Origin: Siphonodentalium dalli
Lineage: Eukaryota; Mollusca; Scaphopoda; Gadilida; Siphonodentaliidae
NCBI GenBank assembly: GCA_032622095.1
Contig: CP136065.1
Location: 115,921,195-115,985,194 of the forward strand
DNA length: 64,000 bases
Direction of reading: 5' to 3'
A model generated the notes under the pieces. That model was not told the origin of the DNA, did not search any database, and saw only the letters and a program-made list of their open reading frames with translations. Positions 24,901 to 37,630 of the stretch are shown here, piece after piece. Within the stretch, counting starts at the first letter, position 1; each line of letters begins with the position of its first letter. Made by a program: the position numbers and the translations under genes.

Positions 24901-26217
24901 TAGAGTAAGCCGGTAAAATGAGTCTTTTTGTCTAACCGCCTGTTCGCAGAAGCGACAATTGCTCCAGGCTGTACAATGCAATTATCTCATTGGCTCACAC
25001 AGCTAATTGCGGTAGGGTCAATTAAGTTAACGGCCCACACACATTTGTATTATTGCTCGGTGCTCCTGTTTATGTATATGCGGCATAACTGGGTCATGGT
25101 CCAGGTCCACTATATGTATGCTCTAGCTAGACAGGTTCTAGCGTACCCTAATTTTCGCACCTGATATTTCTCTGAGCCCAATGTCTTTACCTATATTGAT
25201 ACCACATAAAATTATGTATAACTTTTAGCTACATTAGCATTGGCGGGACATTGAATTATTGTTAATAGCATCGTATGCTGTTATTTATTTGTGTGCGGTT
25301 TATATTCCATAAACCGGCGTAAACATGAATCGTTCTGGTCGAAGAGAAAAAAACAAATATATGAACGCCATTCTTTCGCAGAACGCCAAAAATAAAACCG
25401 GCTATAAATGGTAGTTATATTATCTATAATATATGTAGTGGACCATGACCATTCAGCCTGAAAACTGCACAAAGCTGGTATGGCTCATTTTTTTTACATT
25501 AGAATATGCTGAATAGTTTGGGCTATACTTTCCCCATTTTCAATTAAAACCCCATTTTGCAAGTTTGTCACAGTTAAAACGTTTTACATTACAACTGCCA
25601 GTATTTAGTTCTTGGAAATAAGTAGTGTATGTTTCCTGACACCTTGACGATGTGAATTTACAACACTGTGAATAATATAGCATCACAAAAGCGTTTTTAT
25701 CAGACTAAAACCACTATTGATCATTGTGCTACATGCGTTTCTGTGTTTGCCATATGTCTATCATCTCGGTGTTTGGCTATTCAATATGCCTACCACAAAA
25801 TATTGACGGGACAGTATGTCAAATAGCTTTTTTTAACTGAAAAATGCATTATTTGAGTTCGTAGTCATGTTTGTCTTGTCACTGAGATACTATACCACAT
25901 GTATCCACGAAAATAACTTATAAATCGACATGATGAGCAAATTTGGGAGTCTGTTTACTTTGAAAGTTTGAAAAAGTCGACAAAATCCGAGATATTTTGT
26001 CTTCAAACAACGTATTTTACAATGCCAAATTGTTACCAAGAGGTTCAACTTATAAATGAGATATTACTGCATCTGACGTGATAACAAAATCTGACCTTTT
26101 ACAGCGTATTTGATCAATTATAATCTAAAACATACCTTGGTTGAGAAACCCGCCACGCAATATCACTACAGCAATATGCCTACCCACAGCCACCAGCCTA
26201 TAGGGTTATCGGGCGTG
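21962..26217. mobile_element. 4.26-kb element with ~75-bp TIRs and 5-bp TSD
   Basis: Left terminus CACGCCCGATAACCCTATAG (21962), then GGCTGTGGGTAGGCATATTG; right terminus is its complement, ending CTATAGGGTTATCGGGCGTG (26217). About 70 of 75 bases match. GTAAA precedes (21957-21961) and follows (26218-26222), a 5-bp TSD. No transposase was found inside. It lies within an intron of the unknown minus-strand gene. A nested inverted pair is at about 23092-23483. Confidence 0.85.
23092..23483. mobile_element. Nested ~390-bp MITE-like inverted repeat
   Basis: TGTCAATACCGTGGGGCAGG at about 23098 and its complement CCTGCCCCACGGTATTGACA at about 23455 form the arms; the similarity extends outward through CCACTATAAATG-type sequence on both sides. 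Ends and TSD are not certain. Confidence 0.5.
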
Positions 26218-26813
26218 GTAAAGACAAATTCACAAGTCAATGTAATCATTTAAATTATTTGAATGCTTATCATTTTGCGCTTAAATAAAGCGCTTCATGG
26301 AAACATTTCCAATAACAAAAACATTTTATGAAATTCTTTTTGAAGAAGGGCTTGTGTTTTTATTCTCAAACAAACATAGGAGAATCATCAGTATTCTGGT
26401 GTCGGGGAACTCTATATCTCTGCATTCGCATGACCTCACATTTTAAGACAGGACTACCAGCATCATCAGGGACTGAAAATATATCAGAGATGTGAGGTAA
26501 TAGTTCTCAATTGCAGGGGAATGTCGTGACAGATTTACACACACACAGACGATGAGTTTTATATACTTAATATATTGTTACAAAAAGACAAATGGGTGAT
26601 AAGACGAAGTCATAATTGCAATCAGGAATGAAAGGAATATGAAAGTAACCATAATAATTCTTAAGTTCTTATGACTGCTCTGGTGCCAGGGTGGCCATTT
26701 AATAAAGATTTCACTTCTCTCAGACTAAGAAATAGGGAGAAGTTCGCTAAAAAAGAAATTATCCCAAGTGTCATATTAAGCTGAGCCCTGGTATTCACAA
26801 TCATGCTCCATAC

Positions 26814-26898
26814 CGTAATCACTGATGGTATCAAAAGTTTTCCCAATCTTCAGAGTTGGCTTCCCTTTGTCAAAACAGTACTGTAGTTTATGTGACAT
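26814..26898 (-). CDS. Unknown-function gene, probable first coding exon
   Basis: A strong acceptor (CTTTTTCAG) lies immediately before ATG at 26898. The frame MSHKLQYCFDKGKPTLKIGK runs to donor TACG/GTATGG, leaving one base that is completed by the first two bases of the exon at 21890. An intron in the 5' leader ending right at the start codon is plausible; the Met could also be internal. No family recognised. Confidence 0.5.
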
Positions 26899-27581
26899 CT
26901 GAAAAAGAATAATAAATCAGTCACTCTTCTGGTCTAAGAGTAGAAAGACAATATAAATCAAAGACAATTCCTATATTACATAATCTGGTGCATATACTTT
27001 TAAGTTTTCAATCGAGAAAAGTCATTTGCAAATTCTATTTTAGCTGAATAGCTAAATTAATATCGATTTACTAGATCAAGTTCAAAAGAATTATGTTAAG
27101 GGAAACTAGTAAAGCAATATTAGAGTATTTTTGGAGTTCATATTCTTATAGCATCAACAATGACTTGCCATACTGTTCTATAGTATCCACCCCCTTTGCT
27201 ATTGACCAGTCACTGGTAATTTGTTTTACTCTTTGTCATTGGAATAAAATGTGTTTACATTAACAAAATTTAATTACAAACTAAATCTTTTTTGGTTTTA
27301 CCAAAAAATTAATTTTTGACAGAATAAACTGATATAATATTCATGTCTTTTATTCCACACTTAAGCAAAAACAAAACACAACAAATTGGTCAAGATAGTC
27401 AGGATCTTAACATTTTAATAATTTATAATGCTTTAAAAGTTCCGTGTTCTGTAACACATTGACTTCTTATGTCCATCCATTGGGGTCCTATATTTTATAA
27501 CAATTGTCCATGAACGACATTTAGAACTTGTGTGGCATGAATTTACGAGCTCCATTGAACAGTATGGCGAAAGGGCAAGGG

Positions 27582-27722
27582 GTTATCTTTGTAGGTTTTG
27601 CAGAGTTATCAATCATGGAAACAACAACATATGAGATAATCGTCTGGGACATTTCGCGTGCATTTTATTTTGCACATTTATGTTTCCATGATAAGATAAT
27701 TCTGCAAGACCTACAAAGATAA
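27582..27722. repeat. Long imperfect hairpin, ~42-bp arms
   Basis: GTTATCTTTGTAGGTTTTGC at 27582 pairs with GCAAGACCTACAAAGATAAC ending at 27722; the arms continue through AGAGTTATCAATCATGGAAACA / TGTTTCCATGATAAGATAATTCT. The loop is about 55 bases. It could be a small MITE or a transcribed hairpin. Confidence 0.7.
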
Positions 27723-29903
27723 CACCTTTCACAACATTATGGGAAGTTATTTTCACATTATATTTAGCACCAAGTTAAGATAATTGATAATGCACGATAC
27801 TTGTCGCAACTCATAATATGTTGAATTTTTCAGTGGTTGATAACGGCAAAATGTACACATAAATTACAAACTATACATGGAAAGACGCCTAGCATTTGAT
27901 AATCAATTGGTAACTGGTTAATTGTGTTACAAGACAAGGATATATGTGCCCTTTTCTGCGAGGGATGGGTGTTAATATGTCACCATGAGTATCGCCAAAT
28001 GCTAATCATCAATGGCCAGATCCCATATACATAGGTTCGCCAATGGACATCATTTCATTCCGAGAGTGAGATTCGAGTTCAGTATAATGGTTAATTGCAA
28101 ACTGAGCAATTTGCTCGTATATTATTCTAATATTGTTTGTTGAAACATTTAAGTTAAATTTAAAAATTGATCGGAATCTATAGGTCTATTATACAAACGT
28201 ATCAAGAATAACACATTTGACTTTATTTTCATTAAAATACACTTGTTTGTGGCAATTATACATACTAAATGATAGACCCCGAAGCAATGACAAATAGTTT
28301 TCGCGGCTGGCTCAACACATTTCGTGGCTGGTTAGCTAGCTAAGCCGGCTCAGTCGCGACGTTCATGGCTGAAATATGGCGGCTCAGCCGACTGAGATGT
28401 TATCATTCAGCGTATTTTCTTTTCAGAAATTTTCCTAATCCACGGTTATAGACCCAGTTTGGTTTAGCGTTTGTGGTGAACCCGTAGTATTCCAGACCAC
28501 ATGTGCTATTTTGGTGTTGGGCTTTTCTATTATGGTGAAAATACACGAAGAAATGACATGGGTGTAATATATGTAGTTTCCCATCTAATCGGTATAAGTT
28601 ACATTGGGACTTGTCGACTTCAGACTACTATCATCACTGGCATCTTGCGATAAATGCATGCATCATTGAATGATGAATGCGACAGTAATGATATATTTCC
28701 AACTATTTTCTATTCACTTCTACAAGATATGTGCATATATTGACAAATGCCAGCGATGTCTGAGACTGAGTCTTGTCGAAATAAACAATTTATACTTTAA
28801 CCCTTTCAATAGTGAATGGATGGTCCCATTCAGTTATATGAAAGCATGCATTGGAATAGTCTATTCCACATTGAGAGGGGCCCGGGTGTTCTGATATTAT
28901 AACAACCATGCCGTGTCCATGCGAGATTGCGAGTATGCCACTATTAGGCAATTGATGCGGTTTAGTTCTTTGCAATTCACAGTGCAGTCGTGCTTGACAT
29001 ATAAGCCCATGCACACGACTCAGCTATTTTACAATACCGGCGGCAGAGATTTTTTCATGTGGCCGACGTGAGAGATAATATGGCTGGCGGTGGCTTGTGA
29101 CCAATATGACTGGCGGCGTGCGGTAGCGGCTTCGGGTTCTACTAAATGATATATATTCATAAAAAGACATGTCTTGTTGTGAATATATATCAGTTAGTAT
29201 ATATGTGCACATATGAATTTGAGTGTTTATAGAAGTGGGATATATGTAGAAAGTTGAGTGATATATTGGTCATATCCCCAATATTTGCTACCATTCTGTC
29301 ACTTTGAATCACTTAAAGTCATTTCTAAAGGATTCCATGTAAAAACCCAATGATTTTTGTCTGAAAAGTGGAGCATTTATAATTGATAGGCGGAACATGC
29401 TGGATTTCAAGAGCTAAGAAGGGTAACTAAGAAGTGGCACCTATATGGTTCGGCGAAAACGTAGTATTTTTTTGCCCATAAATGTAAAGCTTGAAACAAC
29501 ACAGGTCGTGAATCATTTTTTTAAATGTATTTTATCGTAATTTTCAATCGCAAATTTCCACTATTTTGTCGGTCACTGAAGAAAAATGTGAGATTTGTTA
29601 GTGATCAGTGTAAATTTTGGTATGACTATTGTATAAACCCGACGTGACAAGTGTAAAATAAGTCACTTCACAGACAGTAGTCGTGTAAATAGGTCAGATG
29701 TTTACTATAGATACCATTGAAGAAGTTATTTGGGCGCTGTTCTGAGTAAACACATGGAATGTACACAGAGATTTGAGCACCGAAAACAGGATATCTAATT
29801 TTTCATGGCACATGCATGTTATACTGATAAAAAGCACCTTTCATGCAGTTTCTTAAAAAGTTTTTGGTGGATTTAATCAATGGAGATACATGTACCCTGT
29901 TTC

Positions 29904-30003
29904 GTTGGATATTCGGTGATTCGAACATGAAAACAATTTGTGAACTTGCAGGGCAAGCCGGCTTGTTCACAAACCGTCCATGCTCAAATCCCCGAATATC
30001 CAA
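29904..30003. repeat. Imperfect hairpin, ~43-bp arms
   Basis: GTTGGATATTCGG.GATT on the left pairs with AATCCCCGAATATCCAAC on the right; the central part is GTGAACTTGCAGGGCAAGCC then GGCTTGTTCAC. Several mismatches. The minus-strand open frame over it is not supported as a gene. Confidence 0.6.
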
Positions 30004-30417
30004 CTCAACATAGTATATTTATGATCCTTATCTCCTAAATGTAAAGTATAAGCTATAATTTGTAACACTAAAGGCCATGTATGGGATTAGTCCTCTTGGG
30101 TGAAACTTTGGGCTGGCTTTTTAAAATTGAATCGCAAGCCCACACACCCTTTCAAGTTTATTTTATTTATTGTTCCAAAAATTTGTTTCTTTGAGGTGTG
30201 AATCTTTGTGCACGTCCCACTATTTCGTAAAAGTGTCTTGTATGTTGTTATTTAATGAATATGGGTATCTTATAGTACCGGCACCAGTAACTATCTCTCA
30301 TTTTGAAAACATTAACATTGGGTTACAGAGGGCTAATATCCAGTCTCTTTGAAAGGCCAATGTAAATTCTAACAGATCTACATCTCTAATTTGTGAATCA
30401 CTTTTGTTTTCTGTATT

Positions 30418-33400
30418 GGGGTTCTTTCAAGTTAAAGGTTGACCACAAGTGGCCAAACAGGGTGAAAAAAAAGTGTTTTTCAAATTACTTTTTCTTCGTT
30501 AATTCATGTTAGGAACATCATACTGGATCGTGAACTAAAGTTTCAGAGCAGTAGCAAGTGTATTTTGATTTTTCAGGTTTGGTCTATGCAGGATTCCCTC
30601 AAAATTGAAATTATGAACAACTAATTTCTAATGTCTGAATTTTAATTATTATGCATCTGTTTCCAGAACAATATCACACAACGTTGAGCATTGAACAATC
30701 AGAGAACATATATGTCAAAATTACTAAAAAAAATCTTCAAATTTCAATATTTTTCAAATTTATATGTAAATTATGAACTCTTAATATCCATATTCCCTAA
30801 TGGTTATTCTCTGATAATAGAAAGATGATTTAGTTGTGTAAAGATTTTAAATCTAAAGTTGAAGTGCATACTTTAAGGATTGTAATGTTGAAAACATTAT
30901 CAAAATCGGACAACAATTGACTCAACAAGAGCATTTTTTTAAATCGCCAATTTCCACTGACTTATTCTCGGAGAGGACACCCTTTTTTAACATTCATTCT
31001 CTGTAGACATCAGTCTTGTAACTAGATGATAGAAAGATTACTGATTTCCATTGCCTTGTAATATATTTTATAGAACTTGAATAGACCTGTCAAACTGAGA
31101 AAAGTGAAGATAAACATATTGAGACTCTTGGAAACATGGCAAATGATAAGTTGGGGCAAAATCTGTTGTCCAAAAAGGCCATAACCAGTTTTTATGTATG
31201 GTACACATAGTTTCGGTCCAGCTTGACTACTCATTGTCCGTCCGTCTGTCTATCCATACATAGACATTTTACGCATGATGCAATAACTCAAACATTTTTC
31301 TATGCAATCGGAACTGAATTTTGAATGAGTTTCTCAGCCCAAATTGCAGTACGAGTTTGAAAATGGGTTTGATCTGATTTTTTAATCATATAGGTATAGA
31401 TATGGGCCTCTTCGACTTAGATTCATGCATGCTGCAATGACTAAAACATGTTATATCTGATCGGAAACAAATTTGGTAATTGGTTTGTGATTTCTTAGCC
31501 CAGAATACAGACAAAGTTCCAATATGGGTTCCAATTTTTTTTTACTGGAGTTATTGGCCTTTTTCGACTTGTGAGGTTTCCTGATTAATACAGGCTTCTC
31601 TATATAAGAGACAAGAGACACCTACAGACAACGTGAATCTTTGAAATCGAGTTATTTTTTAGCTATCATATGTTAGCCCTATTATAATCTGTAATGCATT
31701 GGCATTCATAAATGAATGGAGTTTCCAATTCAATTCTAAAAGTATAAATTAGAATAGTCCATTGTCCATTGGTAGAGATTTTTTTCAGAATATGAGCAGA
31801 CAGCGAACCCACATTTAATGTAGTAGTGTATTTAAAATTCAAAATTATTTGCAGTCTCACTGGGTGGATTTCCATAATACATGTACTTCGTATTGAGCAT
31901 TGCCATAAGACATAGTTTATAATTTGTTCATTTGGTCATGGTTGAGTGGATTTTAGGGGACACCGATGGGGTGAGAAGATTAACATTGAGGGCTATGGGG
32001 TTGTCATGGATTTCATGTCGAGAACAGAAATCAATGCTTTTCTATGAAAGAAACAAATCTAGTGAGTGCTATTAGAGCATTTGGAAAAGGGGCTAGCGGT
32101 ATCTTCAGTTTATCATGTCAGGAGCTTCAGGGGGTTCTAGTCAGGAGGCATTAAAGGGTCAGATAACTCTAAATAAGATAAGTACTTCAAAAATCTATTT
32201 CTCCAGTCCAAGAAGGCAGATGAACATTGTTAATACTTGGTATGGATTATTGTGATAAACAATAGTTTCCAAGTTGTTCATCTTGTCATGGTTGATTGAA
32301 ATTTAGGGGCCACAGAGTGAGCACAGAAGATTAACATTGAATATTATTGATTTTAGCGTTCAAGGTAATTACAAAACATTGTGATGTGTGAAATAATTCT
32401 ATTGGGCGCAACTTACTGTCTTTAATATGAACTATGGTAATCTGTACGGAGTGTAATAAGGGTCATAGGGGCAGAATCCTCATCATATTATGGTGTATAA
32501 ACAATGTATAGATAATACATTTGTTACTTGTATGGTCTCAACTATTTTCTTGAGAGCTATACTGACTACCAGGGTATGAACTTTGTTCATATATCTCAGG
32601 TTGAAGGTCCTAGGGTATTCCAATATTATTATATGCCTATCAATGTCAATTTGTCAAAGTGAGACTACTAATGAAAATTGGCACAAGGATCAACAAATTC
32701 CAATAATTTGAGAATTTGTGTTATTATGTACATTTCAGGGGCACCAGAAGAGGGGGGGCAGAGGGGTCAGCTGACCCCCTGCCCTTGACCAAGGGGGGCG
32801 AGTGGAGGCAGGACTTGCCCTTTTTCTGGAGACAGAAAATGCTTTTTGTGTGTTTAATCTCGTGTTTTTATAGCAAAATGTGACTTTTTTGGTCCAAATA
32901 CCACCAATTTCACAAGGAATATAATTTTTTTTTTCAATTTTATCACAAAACGGCCATAAAAACCGACAAATACCTTTAAAATAGGGATTTTTGCCACAAT
33001 GAATTTATGGTTATTTTCCCGAGTTTGCGGAGAAAATGCCCTTTTTTGCGGAAAAGTGCCCTTTTTGTAATATTGCAAGTAAGTACAGATACTCTGTAAT
33101 CTGTTAAAAAATATGTCCTCTCCGATAATTCAAGACATTTATATTTAACTATTGAGAAACACATGTTTTATGAACAACACTTCCATCAAACCACATGTAA
33201 TCACTGACATGATTATAAATAATCAAGAAATTCTTCAGAATGACAATTTATTCAGACTATTGCAGTGGAGCAGACATGAATTGCCTCAAAGGAAATGAAT
33301 GAAATAACACATTAGTAGCTCAAATTGGACACAGTATGTTGCATAGACTGTATATTAATATAGTATGTTATAAGTAAACCCCATTTTCATGAACAGAATG

Positions 33401-34210
33401 GTTATAGTTTAATATAAACCAATGTCTTCCAGAAAATCTCTGGGTTCTATGCTTGAATTCTCGGAGAGGACATTTTTTTTAACATTTAATGAGCTGCTGT
33501 ACGAAATCAGGATGGTTCAGCACACCAATTAAAGTTTATACACCCTCAATACTAGTGACAGTTTACCCACAATACAAAATGATTTTCTCATTTCATTAGT
33601 ATTAGCAGTTGACAAAGATTCTCGGAGAGGACAGATTTTAACGGAATTTCTGTGCACATACTTTGGAGAATTGAATATAATTTAAATAGGATAATACACA
33701 GAAAAATATTTTTACCATTTATCTTCTATACCATGAAATGTCCAACTGAACTATATTCCTGATCCATGGCTATTGCGAATTGCGTTAATGAAATGCTTTA
33801 TTTTAGATTCACATTCTGTAAATCATTTAACGGAATTTCTCAATAACCTTTAAATTCAAATATCATCAAACTGAATGCACGAAATCACTCGAAATTTTCA
33901 CCACACGATCAACCAGACATAAGCTAAAGGTTAAATGAGGACATTTTTGGCAAACCCATAACTACAAATAAATATAAGGAAAACAATATCATCACAGCAA
34001 TGGTTGGCCACTCAAAATATGCCAAAATTGGTACCCATCACCCTATAATTTTGTGAATTTTTCAAATGTAGCAGTGAAATTTTGCCTGCAGGCTGGGCTG
34101 GGTGTCAGTACTACAGAAATATTATTATGACACTCCTAACACAATGACAAATGCATCATTTTCGCGCCTATCCGAAAAAATCATTTTGTCAACCTTTTGT
34201 GAAAGAGCCC
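30418..34210. mobile_element. TIR element family 'GGGCTCTTTCA', copy A (3.79 kb)
   Basis: Left end GGGTTCTTTCAAGTTAAAGG then TTGACCACAAGTGG; right end TTGTCAACCTTTTGTGAAAG then AGCCC. An inverted full-length relative lies at 57901-61218. ATT borders both sides (30415-30417 and 34211-34213), a possible 3-bp TSD. Four copies of a CTCTCCGA/TCGGAGAG motif followed by GGACA lie inside. About 430 bases near 32639-33065, including GGTCAGCTGACCCC, are absent from the other copy and may be a nested insertion. Non-coding. Confidence 0.8.
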
Positions 34211-35137
34211 ATTGATGGGATTACCTCCATTCCATTGCTTATGGTGCAAAGCATGAATGATTTCATTGGTTAGTGGCATAACAGATCACTCCAAGGCAGA
34301 ATCCAATTTCTATAAAAAGCTGCCAGCAATATGACACACACTGATTCGTTATATTTAAATTGCGAGTTAGGTCAATGACGTTTTGACAATTTTCCCACAA
34401 TTTCGAAACACAATTGTTATCATACAGATATACAGGCAACAAATTCATAATGAATCTGTTGACTTCATCTTCCGAGTTTTTTCAGTCAACAATATTTATT
34501 ACGGTACCGATTATTCTTTCGCATTTTGATGTTTTTATAATTACTGCTATATATTAATTATGATTCTCACAAACGTTTACTACAGCCTATGGCCAGACAT
34601 GCATTCCATATTTGGAAACAATTTAATTGTCATCTTGGGAAAGAAGCATTATTCAAGAATATGAATATACAAATATAACAAATTATGGGAAACGAGAGGT
34701 AGCGTACTAGCTGGTCTCTCGTGCTATCACTGTATCAGACCTGGAATCGTAACCTAGTCAGGGTATTCTGACAAAAATCAAAACTATGTCAGATACCAAG
34801 TTTGTCAGGCAGAAAAGTCTCATTCGAGATCACTGAATAATAATCCGAATGCAAAATGCCGACTTCCCCCAATTACAACATTTGTCCAGGTACCGTATGT
34901 TGTCATTAGTGCAGTATGCTGTCCGATCAGGCGTGGACATTTAACTTAATTTAAAGGCTGACCCGTGTACACGCCTCGGTGTGTGCAGGTTAACTTAAAG
35001 AATGCTACTTGAGTCACCACAGGGTTATCAAGTTACTCCGCCATGGCATCACCTGGAGGCTCGACCAGTGCGTCTATAAACAGAATTGGTTCCTGCAGGC
35101 TGCACTGAAATATCTAGATGCAGACACTGAGGATAAT
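34211..35137. other. No gene seen
   Basis: AT-rich spacer between elements; no splice-bounded frame or bounded repeat. Confidence 0.5.
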
Positions 35138-35583
35138 GGGGTCGTTGTCGTAACGTTTTATACATAGATGCACACCGCGTGCATTCCTGTACACATAAAT
35201 GCACACCAGTCTCACGTAATATCACGTGACAGGGGTCATTTTCGTAGTGTTTTCTACATAAATGCACACATGTTGGTCATATTTGTAAGTTCGTGTTCTT
35301 CGGTTCATCGATCAAACAGCCATGCAGTTCTTTCGGCCCGTTTAATACGTAGATAAATATGTGACAACGATCAATTTTATCCTGGAGCTAAAAGAAATGT
35401 ATGCCTTTATCAGAACTTCTGAAGAAAATAATTTTGAATTGAAGCAGATCATGCCAGATGGCAATTATTTACGTCAACATTTCAATCTCGCGCCAACTGA
35501 GACTGGTGTGCGTATAGGCCTGTATAGGCTACATAAATGCACACGGTGTGCATTTATATATAAAACATTACGACAATGACCCC
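35138..35583. mobile_element. 446-bp MITE with ~80-bp TIRs
   Basis: GGGGTCGTTGTCGTAACGTT (35138) and its near-complement AACATTACGACAATGACCCC (35583). The arms continue through ATAGATGCACACCGCGTGCAT and CACACCAGTCTCA. The element is flanked by AT on both sides. A related solo end (TAATGGGGTCGATGTCTTAT) lies at about 41616 in the helicase intron. Confidence 0.75.
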
Positions 35584-36370
35584 ATCACTGCCATCAGCGA
35601 CACTGAGACAGACAGATAGATATACAGTATTAGTATTACACTTAATTTACACTACAGATGAAAAGTGAATCGGAGATCTGGAGACTAGACCTGTTACTAA
35701 CTTACTGTTAGGATTTCAGTTGGCTTTTCAAAGAGACTGGCTAAAGTAATACCATACTACTACAAGGCCAATAAGAAAGGCTATATCAGTAATATATGTG
35801 CCAACAACCTAAATAAAAATAAAACTTTTTTTATTATTCATTTATTGTCATTATCGACAATATCGTGAATAATATGTCAAACAGAAACTGAATCCCGTTA
35901 TATAAATTATTCAATGAAGCATTCATAACACTGACAGGAGTAGCGGTCTAAACTATTCGAAGCAAACAAAGATGCAGCTTATCGGAATGTCATTTCACTT
36001 CACGATACTCACGACAGTTTATATTTAATAATACAATGAGCAAAAATATCTAAGAAATGTTCAAGCATCACTCAAAAACTTTTATCGCGCACTGCTCAAT
36101 CAGCGCGCGAGATGACGTATTTGGGATGCAACCAATCCAAAACCGATGATATAAAAATGACTTCTCCAGTTTCCGGGGAAACCCCGCCTTCTATGTGACC
36201 CTTCGCATGCTGGCGATTTTAAAATTACATTCTATTATTACAAGATATTTTGGAGTTATCTCTAATTATTTGAAAATAACTCTAAATATTTAGAGATAAC
36301 TCAAATTCATTTAGAGTTATCTTCAAATTGTAGATATTGGAGATGTAAGATACTGGCCTATATACTATAA
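35584..36370. other. No gene; short palindrome
   Basis: The only structure noted is a palindromic block around 36250-36325 made of AACTCTAAATATTTAGAGAT-type sequence, related to the fold-back element at 37050-37630. Confidence 0.5.
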
Positions 36371-36753
36371 TTAACGCTGAAGGGGTCACTCTCACCAAAA
36401 AAAGTGCTGAAGGGAAGTTCTTAAGGAACACAGGTTTTGAAAATGTGCTGAAGGGTACACAGGTTTTGAAATATGTTCTAAATGACGTTTAGTTTTCGTA
36501 TCTGCCATGATTTCTGTTAGAGGATTGTTTGCGTTCCATTGAACATTAAAATGAAATGAAAACAAAACGCTAATGGGCGTCAGACCAAGTAGGCCTGCGT
36601 AAAATGAAGGTACATGGTCAGACTTTCATAAATATAGTTTTAGTAACGGTGTTAGTATCGATCACAAACGCTGTGTACCCTTCAGCACATTTTCAAACCC
36701 TGTGTACCCTTCAGCACTTTTATTGGTGAGAGTGACCCCTTCAGCATAATTAA
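36371..36753. mobile_element. ~380-bp MITE with ~95-bp TIRs
   Basis: Left arm GCTGAAGGGGTCACTCTCAC then AAAAGTGCTGAAGGG; right arm is the complement, CCCTTCAGCACTTTTATTGG then GTGAGAGTGACCCCTTCAGC. Within each arm the phrase GTGCTGAAGGGTACACAGG is repeated. TTAA lies at both edges (36371, 36750), but the AT-rich tips make the exact boundary uncertain. Confidence 0.75.
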
Positions 36754-37049
36754 CCCTATAAGCCATCTCTGGTATATATAATAATTATGTATATTAAGTA
36801 GGCCTACATGTAGACTGTTATAAATATGTAGTAGTTTTGTGATGTCAAAATCGGATGAGGTAGCATCCAACAGCATTGATCAACAGAAAACATGCGTATA
36901 GAAAATATCAACCTCATAAGATTTCTCTATCACTTTTGCTACCTCACTGAGAATCCTGTCCCCATAACATATGACTGTTGAGAAGATAAGAGCGTTCAAG
37001 TGACTTCGTCACCATTTTGAAATCAATTACCCCATAATTACATTTGAAG

Positions 37050-37630
37050 ATATAATTATCTAATTCACTTGAAGATATCTCTCAAATATTTAGAGATATC
37101 TTCAAAGCATATATGATGTCCTTCACCCTTTAATATAACTCCAACATATTTAGAGATGTCTTCAAATGATTTGATGCCCTTAGCCCTTTACTGATGGAAG
37201 TTGCGCTTGTGCAACATTAAAGATACCGTGCCAGTGCATTATCTTATATATGGCCATGAATGGAGAGCTTCGGAAAATTTTACGAAAACCCTAGAGCTAT
37301 GCCAACTGGTGTATTCTCTTATATATGCGAGTCTCCCCATATGGAGACTCGCGTATATAAGAGAACATATATACATTGTCCTAACAATATTTCCTTTTAC
37401 CTTGTAATTAAGCCAGTGCATTATATAGGTCTATGCGAGGCTCCAAATGTGAGATTTGCAAAATTTTGACCCATAATGACCATATATAAGATAATGCACT
37501 GGCACGGTATCTTTAGTGGTGCTGTACAAACGCAGCTCCCGTCATTAAAGGGTAAGGGCATCAAATCATTTGAAGATATCTCCAAATATTTTAGAGATAT
37601 ATCTTCAAATGAATTAGATAATTAGATAAT
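37050..37630. mobile_element. Composite fold-back element (~580 bp)
   Basis: Outer arms: TTGAAGATATCTC..AAATATTTTAGAGATA-type palindromes at both ends plus ATTATCTAATT. Inner arms: AAAGATACCGTGCCAGTGCA (about 37219) pairs with TGCACTGGCACGGTATCTTT (about 37495). At the centre is a further near-perfect hairpin at 37315-37364, CTCTTATATATGCGAGTCTC / GAGACTCGCGTATATAAGAG. The open frames on both strands here are consequences of the palindrome. Confidence 0.7.

Larger units (their letters stand above)
26899..30417. other. Upstream of unknown gene; no further gene seen
   Basis: AT-rich region with two isolated long hairpins (27582-27722 and 29904-30003) and no exon I can support. Confidence 0.5.
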
